Origin: SHAN690 sp038131955
Lineage (GTDB): Bacteria > Bacteroidota > Bacteroidia > Flavobacteriales_G > Salibacteraceae
DNA length: 64,000 nucleotides
Reading direction: 5' to 3'
Assembly (NCBI GenBank): GCA_038131955.1
Contig: JAYPQK010000013.1
Location: 62,001 to 126,000, forward strand
Shown here: piece after piece, positions 17,047 to 25,309 of the stretch
How the letters are laid out: every line of letters starts with the position of its first letter
Numbering within the stretch: position 1 is the stretch's first letter
The notes under the pieces: generated by a model
Told to the model about the DNA's origin: nothing
Databases searched by the model: none
What the model saw: only the letters and a program-made list of their open reading frames with translations
Made by a program: the position numbers and the translations under genes

Positions 17047-17730
17047 ATGAAGCGCACCCTAGCTCTTGTCACCCTGATCATGGCCTTGGTTTTCACAACC
17101 AATGCACAGAGTGCCTACAAGATCGCTTTGCTGAAATATCAAGGCGGCGGCGATTGGTATGCGAACATCGAGACCTCTCTCCCGAACCTGATCCGCTTTT
17201 GTAATGAAGAATTGGGAACCCAGATCGATGCGGAACAGGCGGTCGTGGAAGTCGGAGATCGCAGTTTATTCAACTACCCTTTCGCCCACCTCACCGGTCA
17301 TGGCAATGTGATCTTCAGCGATCAGGAAGTGCAAAACCTAAGGAAGTATCTCACGTCAGGAGGGTTTCTGCACATCGATGACAATTACGGTATTGATCCT
17401 TTCATCCGCCCTCAAATGAAAAAGGTGTTTCCGGAATTGGAGTTTGTAGAATTGCCCGCCAGTCATCCGATCTTTCATCAAAAGTTTGATTTCGACAAGG
17501 GACTACCGAAGATCCATGCGCACGACGATGAGCGACCTCAGGCCTTCGGCTTGGTCTATCAAGGACGACTGGTTTGCCTATACACGTTTGAAAGTGACCT
17601 AGGCGACGGCTGGGAAGATCCCCGAATCCACAACGACACGCGAGAAAACCATCTCGATGCCTTGCAAATGGGAGCGAACATCATTCAGTACGTATTCATG
17701 AACGACGATGGAGCTGGAGACGAAGGATAA
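17047..17730 (+). CDS. DUF4159 domain-containing exported protein
   Basis: A 227-residue protein with a signal peptide (MKRTLALVTLIMALVFTTNAQ). The mature part is a DUF4159 domain: LKYQGGGDWYANIETSLPNL, then LTGHGNVIFSD, LRKYLTSGGFLHIDDNYG, and a late DDERPQAFGLVYQGRLVC segment. The fold is thought to be related to glutamine amidotransferase-like domains, but function is unknown. It overlaps the downstream channel gene by 23 bases, so translation is coupled. Confidence 0.88.
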   Translation: MKRTLALVTLIMALVFTTNAQSAYKIALLKYQGGGDWYANIETSLPNLIRFCNEELGTQIDAEQAVVEVGDRSLFNYPFAHLTGHGNVIFSDQEVQNLRKYLTSGGFLHIDDNYGIDPFIRPQMKKVFPELEFVELPASHPIFHQKFDFDKGLPKIHAHDDERPQAFGLVYQGRLVCLYTFESDLGDGWEDPRIHNDTRENHLDALQMGANIIQYVFMNDDGAGDEG

Positions 17731-18556
17731 ATCAGCACTGCGCGAGCGGCTCTATGTCATCATCTTCGGCACGGACACACCGGCCGGCAAGAACTTCGAC
17801 GTCACGTTGCTTTGGTTGATCGTCCTGAGTACGATCGTGGTCATGCTCGAGAGTATTACCGAGCTCAGAGACGCCTACGGCACTTGGTTTATGTGGGCTG
17901 AATACCTTTTCACCTTCATCTTCACGATAGAATACGCTTTGCGATTATGGACCGCGAGAAAACCGCTCGGCTATGCGTTGAGCTTCTACGGTATCGTGGA
18001 CCTACTAAGTGTACTTCCGACTTACTTAGCCCTGGTCATCAGCTCTTCCCAGTACCTTATGGTCATTCGTATATTCCGACTGATGAGGGTATTTAGGGTT
18101 TTGAAGATCGCCCGTTTCATGCATGAAGCCGATGCACTTTGGAATTCCCTGAAAGCGAGTCGAGCCAAGATCGGTGTCTTCCTATTTGCTGTGCTGAACG
18201 TAGCCGTGATCATGGGAACCGTCATGTACATTGTGGAAGGAGGAGAAAATGGCTACACGAGTATTCCTCGAAGTATCTACTGGGCGATCGTTACGATGAC
18301 CACAGTAGGCTTTGGCGATATCCACCCCCATACCGACCTCGGGCAATTCTTTTCTATCGTATTGATGATCCTGGGTTATGGTATCATCGCCGTTCCCACG
18401 GGTATTGTGGGGGTTGAAATGATCAAGGGAAATGACAAACGACCATCGGATCAGAACATTCAACTTCTAGACACCCATTGCGCCAACTGCGGACTAACGG
18501 GACACTTGGATGGTTCTAGGTATTGTAGGAATTGTGGTTCTGAACTGGATACGTAA
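17708..18556 (+). CDS. Voltage-gated potassium channel (6TM ion transporter) with zinc-ribbon tail
   Basis: A 282-residue inner-membrane channel subunit. Six membrane segments; S4 carries regularly spaced arginines (RIFRLMRVFRVLKIARF, about residues 120-136). The pore loop has the potassium filter TTVGFGD at about residues 198-204. After S6 a cytosolic tail ends in a four-cysteine zinc-ribbon-like motif (CANCGLTG ... YCRNCG, about residues 258-277). It would form a tetramer that passes K+. The start ATG 17708 lies inside the DUF4159 gene. Confidence 0.92.
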   Translation: MELETKDKSALRERLYVIIFGTDTPAGKNFDVTLLWLIVLSTIVVMLESITELRDAYGTWFMWAEYLFTFIFTIEYALRLWTARKPLGYALSFYGIVDLLSVLPTYLALVISSSQYLMVIRIFRLMRVFRVLKIARFMHEADALWNSLKASRAKIGVFLFAVLNVAVIMGTVMYIVEGGENGYTSIPRSIYWAIVTMTTVGFGDIHPHTDLGQFFSIVLMILGYGIIAVPTGIVGVEMIKGNDKRPSDQNIQLLDTHCANCGLTGHLDGSRYCRNCGSELDT

Positions 18557-18602
18557 CAACCAACTTTTCATCACACTTCTTTCTAAATCAGGCCCTAACC
18601 TT

Positions 18603-18610
18603 TACCTTCG
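18603..18610 (+). promoter_or_regulatory. Candidate -7 promoter element for the first T9SS cargo gene
   Basis: TACCTTCG resembles TAnnTTTG and lies 39 bases before ATG 18650, in the spacer after the channel gene. Confidence 0.35.
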
Positions 18611-18649
18611 CGCCTCGTCTTTAAAGCGTCTTCACAAACTTCTTAGCAT

Positions 18650-19750
18650 ATGAAAATTTTTACTCGTCTATTCAGTGTAATTGCACTGCTTTCTATCGTA
18701 AGCTTTTCTCAAGCTCAAACGTATGATCTTTCGATCTCAGCGGTATCCACTGCTTCCAATGGAAGCAACCAGATTCCACCGGACATGATCGCTCCGATTT
18801 CGTTCACGATCAAGAATAATGGAAGCAACGACATTCCTTCAGGAACTCAGATCTGGATTTCTGTTTTGGTTAATGCCAACTACTTCATCAATCCTGATAC
18901 ACTGCAGTTCAACGGCGACTTTACTGCGGGCGGAGAGATTCCTTTGACCTCAACTTCGGGTTATTCATTCCAAGCTTCAAACCCGAACTACGAGATCTGC
19001 GCTGTAGCATACTTCGTTGACAGCACCTTGGAATCAAACCCTGCAAACAATATCCTCTGTGATGACTTCACCGTGACTTCAGCGATCAACAACGATTGGG
19101 CTGCTATGTCAGTGAGCATTGAGGAACCTAACAACTTAGATGGATTTGATCTAGACAACATGACCAACACCATTCCTGATCTTGATAGCGTGGTCTTGGT
19201 GCTTCAAAACAACAGTCAGATTTCATTCCCTCGTTTCTACGGTGTGAACTATGTCCTTGCATTGAATGGAGATACCACGGCCCTTACCGGATTCTTGGGT
19301 GCCCCTCTTGGTCCAGGTGAGCAAACTACGCGTATCGTCACTAACGCAGCAGCTCTTCCAACCATGGTGGCTGATTCAGGCACCTATGCTTTCTGTGTTG
19401 AGGTAATGGAAGAAGGTGACAATACCGATTCTAACGACGTTACCTGCGAAACCTTCACCATCATCGATTCGTACGATCCATTCCACCCATCTAACTGGCC
19501 ATTGGGTACTGAGGAGATCAATGAGAGTACTTTAAAAGTAGTTCCTCTTCTTGACGAGATCCGTATCCAAGGAGTCGAGAACCCAACAGAGGTTCAAGTA
19601 ACGGATATGGCAGGACGATTGGTACGTAAAGTGAACATCACTGAAGACGCTAGTATCCAACTCAACGATGAGAAGAGTGGGGTATATATTATCCAAGCGA
19701 CCGACGAGAACCGCGGTCAAGTGGAAATAAAGAAGTTCTCGAAGCAGTAA
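18650..19750 (+). CDS. Secreted protein with T9SS type A sorting domain
   Basis: A 366-residue secreted protein. A signal peptide (MKIFTRLFSVIALLSIVSFSQAQ) precedes two immunoglobulin-like CARDB-type segments, each opening with YDLSISAVS/NDWAAMSVSIEEPNNLDGFDLDN and using the phrase IKNNGSNDIPSGTQI. The last 70 residues form a Por-type sorting domain (EIRIQGVENPTEVQVTDM, AGRLVRKVNI, SGVYIIQA). Such domains direct export across the outer membrane by the type IX system. It is the first of two tandem paralogues. Substrate or partner unknown. Confidence 0.85.
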   Translation: MKIFTRLFSVIALLSIVSFSQAQTYDLSISAVSTASNGSNQIPPDMIAPISFTIKNNGSNDIPSGTQIWISVLVNANYFINPDTLQFNGDFTAGGEIPLTSTSGYSFQASNPNYEICAVAYFVDSTLESNPANNILCDDFTVTSAINNDWAAMSVSIEEPNNLDGFDLDNMTNTIPDLDSVVLVLQNNSQISFPRFYGVNYVLALNGDTTALTGFLGAPLGPGEQTTRIVTNAAALPTMVADSGTYAFCVEVMEEGDNTDSNDVTCETFTIIDSYDPFHPSNWPLGTEEINESTLKVVPLLDEIRIQGVENPTEVQVTDMAGRLVRKVNITEDASIQLNDEKSGVYIIQATDENRGQVEIKKFSKQ

Positions 19751-19773
19751 TTGCTTCAGAATATCCGTAGGAG

Positions 19774-19806
19774 AAGGCTGTCCTTTTGGGCAGCCTTTTC
19801 TTTTTC
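19774..19806 (+). terminator. Intrinsic terminator between the tandem T9SS cargo genes
   Basis: A 10-bp stem AAGGCTGTCC/GGGCAGCCTT (19774-19783 with 19788-19797, one G-U pair) with a TTTT loop is followed by a T-rich tail. Confidence 0.88.
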
Positions 19807-19870
19807 CAGCCAACTCTTTGATGCTGAACTACGTAGTTATATGCGTAATTTCACATTTCAATCTCATTCT

Positions 19871-20965
19871 ATGAACCACAAGTACATCGCCCTGTTTCTC
19901 GGAGTTTTCATTTCAATCACTTCGAGTCTGTATTCGCAATCCTTGGACCTTTCTGTTGAGGACGTGCACTTTTCTTCCGACACACTGAACGTCGTTCCTC
20001 CAGGATTGAAGAGCAGCATGGCGATCACCATTCGCAACAACGATAGCAACGCCATCGAACCAGGGGATTCAATTACGGTAGGGATCTATATTGATGGGGC
20101 CATGTTTGTGGAGGACATTGCCCTCACTTCACCCTTTGCAGGACTGAGTGATCTCACGTACAATTTCGGCGCGGGAAACCTATTCCAGTTCACCGACACC
20201 GGATCGTATTACGACGCCTTTGGGATGCTGTTCTATGCGAACGACTCTAATGATGTCAACGACACACTGACGGTCACCTATGTCACCTCACCTTTCACTT
20301 CGAATGATTGGTCAGCGGTAGCGATCGATGTGGTATCACCCAATAACCTCGACAGCTTTGATATCGACAATGGAACCAATCAGCCTCCGGCCTTGGATGA
20401 GTTGAGCGTGAGTTTTCAGAATGTGGGTCAAGTGACCTACCTGCAATGGACCGCCATCCAGTATTCCATTGTCCTCGGCAGCGATACCACCAACTTGGAA
20501 GGTGTGCTGAAGGACAGCAACATTGCGCCGATGGGTTCCTCCGTGAGAACTTTGACCAATCAGGCGATCATGCCGTCGCTTCCTGATTCTGTCGGAACGT
20601 ACTCCTTGTGTACCGTGATCAATGAAGCCTTTGATGTGAACACAGGAAACGATGAAGCTTGCTTCGTATTCACCCTTGTGGATCTGTACGATCCGAATGA
20701 CCCAACCAATTGGCCCTTCGGCATCGAAGATCAAAACAAGGAAGAGCTGAAAGTAACCGCACTTCCTGATATGCTTCGCTTTGAAGGTGTTCAAGGAAAC
20801 CTAGAGGTTCGCATCTTCACGATGCAAGGTGGACTCATGGCAACGGAATACATTCAAGGGGCCACTACCCTTTCTACCAACATCCTAGCTCCTGGCATGT
20901 ACATCGTACAAGTGATCGCTGAGGATGGAAGAGTTTGGGGATCGAAGTTCGTGAAGGCTTTTTAG
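19871..20965 (+). CDS. Secreted protein with T9SS type A sorting domain (paralogue)
   Basis: A 364-residue secreted protein closely built like its neighbour at 18650. Start chosen at ATG 19871, which gives a signal peptide (MNHKYIALFLGVFISITSSLYSQ); an earlier in-frame start adds a basic, non-signal stretch. It shares SNNDWSAVAIDVVSPNNLDSFDIDN-like phrases with the paralogue and the ending EELKVTALPDMLRFEGVQG, followed by a Por-type sorting domain (LEVRIFTMQGGLMATEYI ... APGMYIVQV). It is followed at once by convergent ligA, with four overlapping bases. The terminator before it means the two paralogues are transcribed separately. Confidence 0.83.
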   Translation: MNHKYIALFLGVFISITSSLYSQSLDLSVEDVHFSSDTLNVVPPGLKSSMAITIRNNDSNAIEPGDSITVGIYIDGAMFVEDIALTSPFAGLSDLTYNFGAGNLFQFTDTGSYYDAFGMLFYANDSNDVNDTLTVTYVTSPFTSNDWSAVAIDVVSPNNLDSFDIDNGTNQPPALDELSVSFQNVGQVTYLQWTAIQYSIVLGSDTTNLEGVLKDSNIAPMGSSVRTLTNQAIMPSLPDSVGTYSLCTVINEAFDVNTGNDEACFVFTLVDLYDPNDPTNWPFGIEDQNKEELKVTALPDMLRFEGVQGNLEVRIFTMQGGLMATEYIQGATTLSTNILAPGMYIVQVIAEDGRVWGSKFVKAF

Positions 20966-22980
20966 CCGATCATTCCTTCAAAGTCAGATTCCGAAATGAT
21001 CTGAACGCCCAGCTTCTCAGCCTTGGCGCGTTTGGAGGGTCCCATGCCGTCTCCGGCTAGGAGAAAGTCCGTTTTCCCACTGACTGAACCGGTATTCTTG
21101 CCGCCGTTCTTTTCGATGAGTTCCTTCAACTCGTCGCGGCTGTGACGCTCAAAGACTCCGGAGATAACGAAGGACTTCCCGCCAAGCTTGTCGGTTGTGT
21201 CGGTTAATTGCTCCTCTGGGATCCTGAATTGCAAACCGGCTTCGCGAAGTCGGTCGATCAATTCTTGATGGGCTTCTCGTGAGAAGTACTCGACCACACT
21301 CTCGGCGATGCGCTGTCCGATCTCATCCACAGCGACAAGTTCCTCTTCCGAAGCAGCCATGAGTGCATCCAACGTAATGAAATGTCGCGCCAACTTCTTC
21401 GCCACGGTTTCGCCGACGTAGCGAATACCTAAGGCAAAGAGCACCCGCTCAAATGGAATCTGCTTCGAAGCTTCGATGCCCGCCAGCATGTTGTCTACGC
21501 TCTTCTCCGCCATTCGCTCTAGAGGTAAGAGCTGTTCCCGCTGGAGATCATACAGATCCGCCATATTCTCGATGAGGCCCGCTTCGTAGAGCTGCTCTAC
21601 CGTCTCGGCGCCCAAACCTTCGATGTCCATCGCTTTTCTGGAGATGAAGTGCTCCATCTTTCCTTTGATCTGTGGTGGACAGCCCAACTCATTCGGACAA
21701 TAGTGCTGTGCTTCGCCCTCGCGCCGGATCAATTCCGTGTTACATTCCGGGCAATGGGTGATGTAGTGAAACTCCGGCGCATCCGGCTTTCTCTTACTCA
21801 TGTCGACGGCCGTTACCTTGGGAATGATCTCACCCCCCTTCTCAACGTAGACCTCATCCCCGATGCGCAGATCGAGTTTCGCGATCTGATCGGCGTTGTG
21901 CAGCGAAGCGCGCTTGACCGTTGTACCAGCTAATAATACCGGACTAAGGTTAGCAACAGGAGTGATCGCGCCGGTCCGCCCTACCTGATAGGAAACCGAC
22001 TCAAGACGAGTCGTTACCTCAGCGGCTTTGAACTTATACGCGATCGCCCAGCGTGGCGACTTGGCTGTATAGCCTAACTCTTCCTGCTGACGATACTCAT
22101 TCACCTTGATCACGATGCCATCGATCTCGAAGTCGAGTTCATGCCGAGCCTCGTCCCAGTGGTTGATGAATTCCATGAGTTCATCCACGGAGCGACATCG
22201 ACGGATCATTTGTCGATCTTCTTTGGGGATCTTGAAACCCCACTGGCCGGCCTTTTGGACAGAGGTGAAATGATCCTCCGCGATCGTATCCTTGGAATAG
22301 ACGCCATAGAGGTAGCAGTCTAAACCGCGTGAAGCCACCACCGACGAATCTTGCATCTTTAAGGTACCACTGGCCGTATTCCTTGGATTGGCAAAAAGGG
22401 CTTCGCGAGCTTCTTCTCGCTCCTGATTGAGCTTTTGGAATTTCTCTAACGGAAAGAAGATCTCACCACGGATCTCGAAATCGGATGGATAGTCCCCTTC
22501 ACGGAGTTTGAGTGGAATGGTCCGGATGGTCTTCACATTGGCTGAGATCTCCTCGCCCTTGGTCCCATCGCCTCGTGTCACCGCGCGGTCAAAGACGCCA
22601 TTCACGTAGCGTATTCCGATTGCGACACCGTCGTATTTTAATTCACACACATACTCGAGATCGCCATCCGCGATCTTGTGGATACGGTTTTCCCACTCTC
22701 CGATCTCTTCCTTGCTGTAGGTATTGGAAAGGGAAAGCATCGGATAATCATGGACCACCTCCGGAAACTTCTTGGTGATGTCTCCTCCCACTCGTTTGGT
22801 AGGACTGTTAGGGTCGGCCAAGGCTGGGAACTGTTGTTCCAGCGACTCGAGCTCCTTTAACAGTTGATCGAACTCATAATCAGAGATCGAAGGTTCATTC
22901 AGAACATAGTAGCGGTGGTTGTGCTCAGATAATTCCTCACTCAGCTGAGTGATGCGCTGTTGCGCTTCCTGTTCAGTCAT
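20962..22980 (-). CDS. ligA: NAD-dependent DNA ligase LigA
   Basis: A 672-residue enzyme that seals nicks using NAD, joining Okazaki fragments and repair patches. The N-terminal Ia domain leads to the adenylation domain with the lysine motif CELKYDGVAI (near residue 114). The OB fold is followed by a zinc finger (CPECNTELIRREG ... YCPNELGCP), helix-hairpin-helix repeats (ALGIRYVGETVAKKLA) and a C-terminal BRCT domain (LGGKSFVISGVF ... LLAGDGMG). Standard length. Its start lies inside the last codons of the upstream gene at 22973-23710. Confidence 0.97.
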   Translation of the reverse strand: MTEQEAQQRITQLSEELSEHNHRYYVLNEPSISDYEFDQLLKELESLEQQFPALADPNSPTKRVGGDITKKFPEVVHDYPMLSLSNTYSKEEIGEWENRIHKIADGDLEYVCELKYDGVAIGIRYVNGVFDRAVTRGDGTKGEEISANVKTIRTIPLKLREGDYPSDFEIRGEIFFPLEKFQKLNQEREEAREALFANPRNTASGTLKMQDSSVVASRGLDCYLYGVYSKDTIAEDHFTSVQKAGQWGFKIPKEDRQMIRRCRSVDELMEFINHWDEARHELDFEIDGIVIKVNEYRQQEELGYTAKSPRWAIAYKFKAAEVTTRLESVSYQVGRTGAITPVANLSPVLLAGTTVKRASLHNADQIAKLDLRIGDEVYVEKGGEIIPKVTAVDMSKRKPDAPEFHYITHCPECNTELIRREGEAQHYCPNELGCPPQIKGKMEHFISRKAMDIEGLGAETVEQLYEAGLIENMADLYDLQREQLLPLERMAEKSVDNMLAGIEASKQIPFERVLFALGIRYVGETVAKKLARHFITLDALMAASEEELVAVDEIGQRIAESVVEYFSREAHQELIDRLREAGLQFRIPEEQLTDTTDKLGGKSFVISGVFERHSRDELKELIEKNGGKNTGSVSGKTDFLLAGDGMGPSKRAKAEKLGVQIISESDFEGMIG

Positions 22981-23710
22981 GATTCAACCAAGATTTGAAT
23001 GCTTCGTGTCTTTTTTTGCGTCGCCAGTCGTAGTACTCTTTCTCAGCCTCGATGGCGTCGGGATTAAAAATACTCTTAACCGCATAGCCCAAGAAGAATT
23101 TCAGCTTAAAGTCGAGGTACGGATCTCGGTAGGCCTCCAAAAGACCAACGTCCGAGATACCATTAACATGTCGGTATCCCACACCTGTACCAATCCCAAG
23201 CCATGGAAAGATCTTGAACTGTGCGTTAAGTCCAATGTCTCTGATCTTGGCATCCTCAAACAACTCAACTCCGATGGGCTTGGGTATCATTTCATTCGTC
23301 GCGTAGTTGTTCACCTCGATCTGACCGCTACCGATGGCTCCAGCGGTAGATAATTCCCACCTAAAGCTTCGGTAAAAAACAATCTCCGCGAAGAAAGTGG
23401 CGTAGTTGAACCGCGCCGTTCGCGTGCGGTCCGCCACTTTTGGCTCGGAGATGATGAAGTGATCGTTGTTTGCATAGAACCCAAATCCGGTACGGAGCCG
23501 TTTCTTGAACTCTAAGCCCAGTTTCAATCCGTTCATCCGGCCTCGCGTCTCATAGTAGCGTTCATTTCGATTGTCGAATTGAAACACAACGTTCGAGATG
23601 AACCCAGCCTTTGGAGGTTCTGGCACCTTGGAAACATCGCTTCCTTCCGTCTGCGATAGCGCAATGGAAAAGCTGAACAACAAGATCGAGATGGTGAGCA
23701 ATGATCGCAC
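22973..23710 (-). CDS. Predicted outer-membrane beta-barrel protein of unknown function
   Basis: A 245-residue protein with a signal peptide (MRSLLTISILLFSFSIALSQ). The mature part is rich in alternating hydrophobic strands (GLKLGLEFKKRLRTGFGFYANND, FNYATFFAEIVFYRSFRWEL, GIGTGVGYRHVNGISDV), the pattern of a small outer-membrane beta-barrel. A charged tail (DYDWRRKKRHEAFKSWLN-like) follows. It overlaps the start of ligA by eight bases and probably shares its promoter. No named family is recognised. Confidence 0.72.
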   Translation of the reverse strand: MRSLLTISILLFSFSIALSQTEGSDVSKVPEPPKAGFISNVVFQFDNRNERYYETRGRMNGLKLGLEFKKRLRTGFGFYANNDHFIISEPKVADRTRTARFNYATFFAEIVFYRSFRWELSTAGAIGSGQIEVNNYATNEMIPKPIGVELFEDAKIRDIGLNAQFKIFPWLGIGTGVGYRHVNGISDVGLLEAYRDPYLDFKLKFFLGYAVKSIFNPDAIEAEKEYYDWRRKKRHEAFKSWLNHD

Positions 23711-23796
23711 GGCACAAATGTCCGAGTTTCGGCGTATTGAAAATCTTCAGACCTAGGAAGATTCCACCAAAGGTTGTCAACAGGAGGAGCACCAAA

Positions 23797-23931
23797 TGTC
23801 AGTTCGAGTGTCCCGATGAAATCGGGATGTATCGAGAACGACTATACCATCAGGTCAGTGCCTCTTCTCGATACGATCCATGTCCTACAATGTCTGTAAG
23901 AAACGGAGTGTTGGGATCACTCGAAGTGACA
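23797..23931. repeat. 135-bp nested palindromic element
   Basis: Three nested inverted repeats fill an intergenic gap. The outer arms TGTCAGTTCGAGTG (23797-23810) and CACTCGAAGTGACA (23918-23931) match at 13 of 14 positions. The middle arms TATCGAGAA (23830-23838) and TTCTCGATA (23865-23873) are perfect. Inside the left side sits a small perfect hairpin TCCCGAT-GAA-ATCGGGA (23811-23827). The whole could fold into one structured unit and resembles dispersed intergenic elements in Flavobacteriia, from memory. Confidence 0.72.
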
Positions 23932-23940
23932 CATCAATCT

Positions 23941-24357
23941 TTATGAAAAACTCTCAGTCGCTTTGCTCAGTACTTCAACGAGTTCCTTTGGCGGATTCAT
24001 CGGTCGCTTAGTGTCGTAGTCCACGAAAACGAGCGTAGTTGTAGCCTTGTTGATCGCTTCGTTCGCCTCGTTGAAGGTGGTGTAGCTGAAGTAGATGCGG
24101 GCACCTTTCACCTCTTCGATCTTGGTTTCAATACGCAACTCTTCGTCGTAAAAGGCTGGCTTGAAGTACTTGATCTGGTATTCCAAAACGGGTAACACTA
24201 CGCCATCGTCTTCGAGGTCCTTATACGTGACTCCGAGACTTCTCAAAGCCTCAACACGCGCTACCTCAAAGTAGGCGGCAAAGTTTCCATAATAGCAATA
24301 CCCCATTCGGTCGGTCTCGGCATAGCGGACACGGAGTTTGGTCTCAAATACTTTCAT
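23941..24357 (-). CDS. Acyl-CoA thioesterase (hotdog fold, YbgC/FadM type)
   Basis: A 138-residue cytosolic hotdog-fold thioesterase. The family motif YAETDRMGYCYYGNFAAYFE is at residues 11-30 and carries the catalytic aspartate near D15. VEALRSLGV and YQIKYFKPAFYDEEL are the other conserved blocks. These enzymes hydrolyse acyl-CoA thioesters; the chain specificity cannot be told from sequence. It is transcribed alone; the palindromic element follows its stop. Confidence 0.9.
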   Translation of the reverse strand: MKVFETKLRVRYAETDRMGYCYYGNFAAYFEVARVEALRSLGVTYKDLEDDGVVLPVLEYQIKYFKPAFYDEELRIETKIEEVKGARIYFSYTTFNEANEAINKATTTLVFVDYDTKRPMNPPKELVEVLSKATESFS

Positions 24358-24384
24358 GCAGCAAAGATGCCGAACGGAATTGAA

Positions 24385-24672
24385 TCAGGTCTTGATGTAT
24401 CCTTTCAAGGTATCCACATACGTCTCGAAGGCTTTGCGACCTTCTTTAGTAATGGTGCACGTAGTGAGCGGCCGCTTGCCTTTATAGCCCTTGACGACTT
24501 CGATGTATCCGGCCTCCTCCAGCTTGGTGATCTGAACACTCAGGTTTCCGGCCGTGGCTTCCGTTTGCTCTTTGAGGTAGGTAAACTCGGCTTCGTCCGT
24601 AGTCATAAGCAATGACATCACGGCCAGACGAAGCGGCGAGTGCAATAATGGGTCTAAGGTTCCGAAACTCAC
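24385..24672 (-). CDS. Winged-helix transcriptional regulator
   Basis: A 95-residue DNA-binding protein. The start is GTG 24672, whose bases overlap the stop of the upstream membrane protein gene (GTGA); a longer frame has no family similarity. The core is LDPLLHSPLRLAVMSLLMTT, then TYLKEQTEATAGNLSVQITK, a helix-turn-helix, and a wing (GYIEVVKGYKGKRPLTTCTI). It belongs to the small MarR/ArsR-like winged-helix family that in Bacteroidota is usually encoded with a membrane protein. Target promoters are unknown; autoregulation of this pair is likely but inferred. Confidence 0.87.
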   Translation of the reverse strand: MSFGTLDPLLHSPLRLAVMSLLMTTDEAEFTYLKEQTEATAGNLSVQITKLEEAGYIEVVKGYKGKRPLTTCTITKEGRKAFETYVDTLKGYIKT

Positions 24673-25247
24673 GATTGGATACTTCTCATCATGAAACCAG
24701 GCACGGCATAACCGAGGATCATTGACAGAGCGAAGATGAGGGATCGGTAATCCTCCAACCAATACAAACTCACAAAACCGAGCACCCAAAAGGCCACCCC
24801 TCCCCATTGCAGAGGTTTGAATCGAAGGATATACCCGGTCAAGAAGGTTGGAAAACCGGTGAGGATCATGATGTAGCTCCCTGGATTCACCTTGTTGCTT
24901 ACCCATGCTACAACCAACAGGATCAGCGTTAAGAAGTAGACCATCCAAATGGAGGAATAGACCCGATCTAAATGCGAGCTAGGCTGATCTGAATAGGCCT
25001 TTCTAGAATAAACGGCACTGATGATCCCTCCTACAACACCAGCGATCGGCCATCCGATCCAAGGCGCGGATAGTTCCAATACTTGATCTGCGGGGTATTC
25101 GTAAATAGCAGAAATGAATAGTAAAACTCCCCAGAGTATGAAATAGAAACTACCCCTACTGAAATTGAAGCATGCCTTCGTGACCATCTCTGAGATGATC
25201 GCCAAGCGCTGTTCGTTTGAAATGTTGTCTGATGTATTCATGGTCAT
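24669..25247 (-). CDS. Multi-pass membrane protein paired with the winged-helix regulator
   Basis: A 192-residue inner-membrane protein with about five or six membrane segments (FYFILWGVLLFISAI, IAGVVGGIISAVYS, IWMVYFLTLILLVVAW, YIMILTGFPTFLTGYIL, GVAFWVLGFVSLYWL, FALSMILGYAVPGFMM). The N-terminus is cytosolic and polar. A second ATG at 25241 may be the true start, since the predicted promoter leaves almost no leader for the first. It is translationally coupled to the downstream regulator. Function unknown. Confidence 0.75.
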   Translation of the reverse strand: MTMNTSDNISNEQRLAIISEMVTKACFNFSRGSFYFILWGVLLFISAIYEYPADQVLELSAPWIGWPIAGVVGGIISAVYSRKAYSDQPSSHLDRVYSSIWMVYFLTLILLVVAWVSNKVNPGSYIMILTGFPTFLTGYILRFKPLQWGGVAFWVLGFVSLYWLEDYRSLIFALSMILGYAVPGFMMRSIQS

Positions 25248-25258
25248 TGATTTGAATA

Positions 25259-25266
25259 CAAAACTA
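25259..25266 (-). promoter_or_regulatory. Candidate -7 promoter element for the membrane protein/regulator pair
   Basis: The minus strand reads TAGTTTTG, a full match to TAnnTTTG. A TTTA at 20-base spacing replaces the usual TTTG at -33. The predicted transcription start is about six bases before ATG 25247. Confidence 0.45.
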
Positions 25267-25309
25267 TGTAATTTAGTTTACTTTTTAAACCTTTTTACGA
25301 AAAAATATA

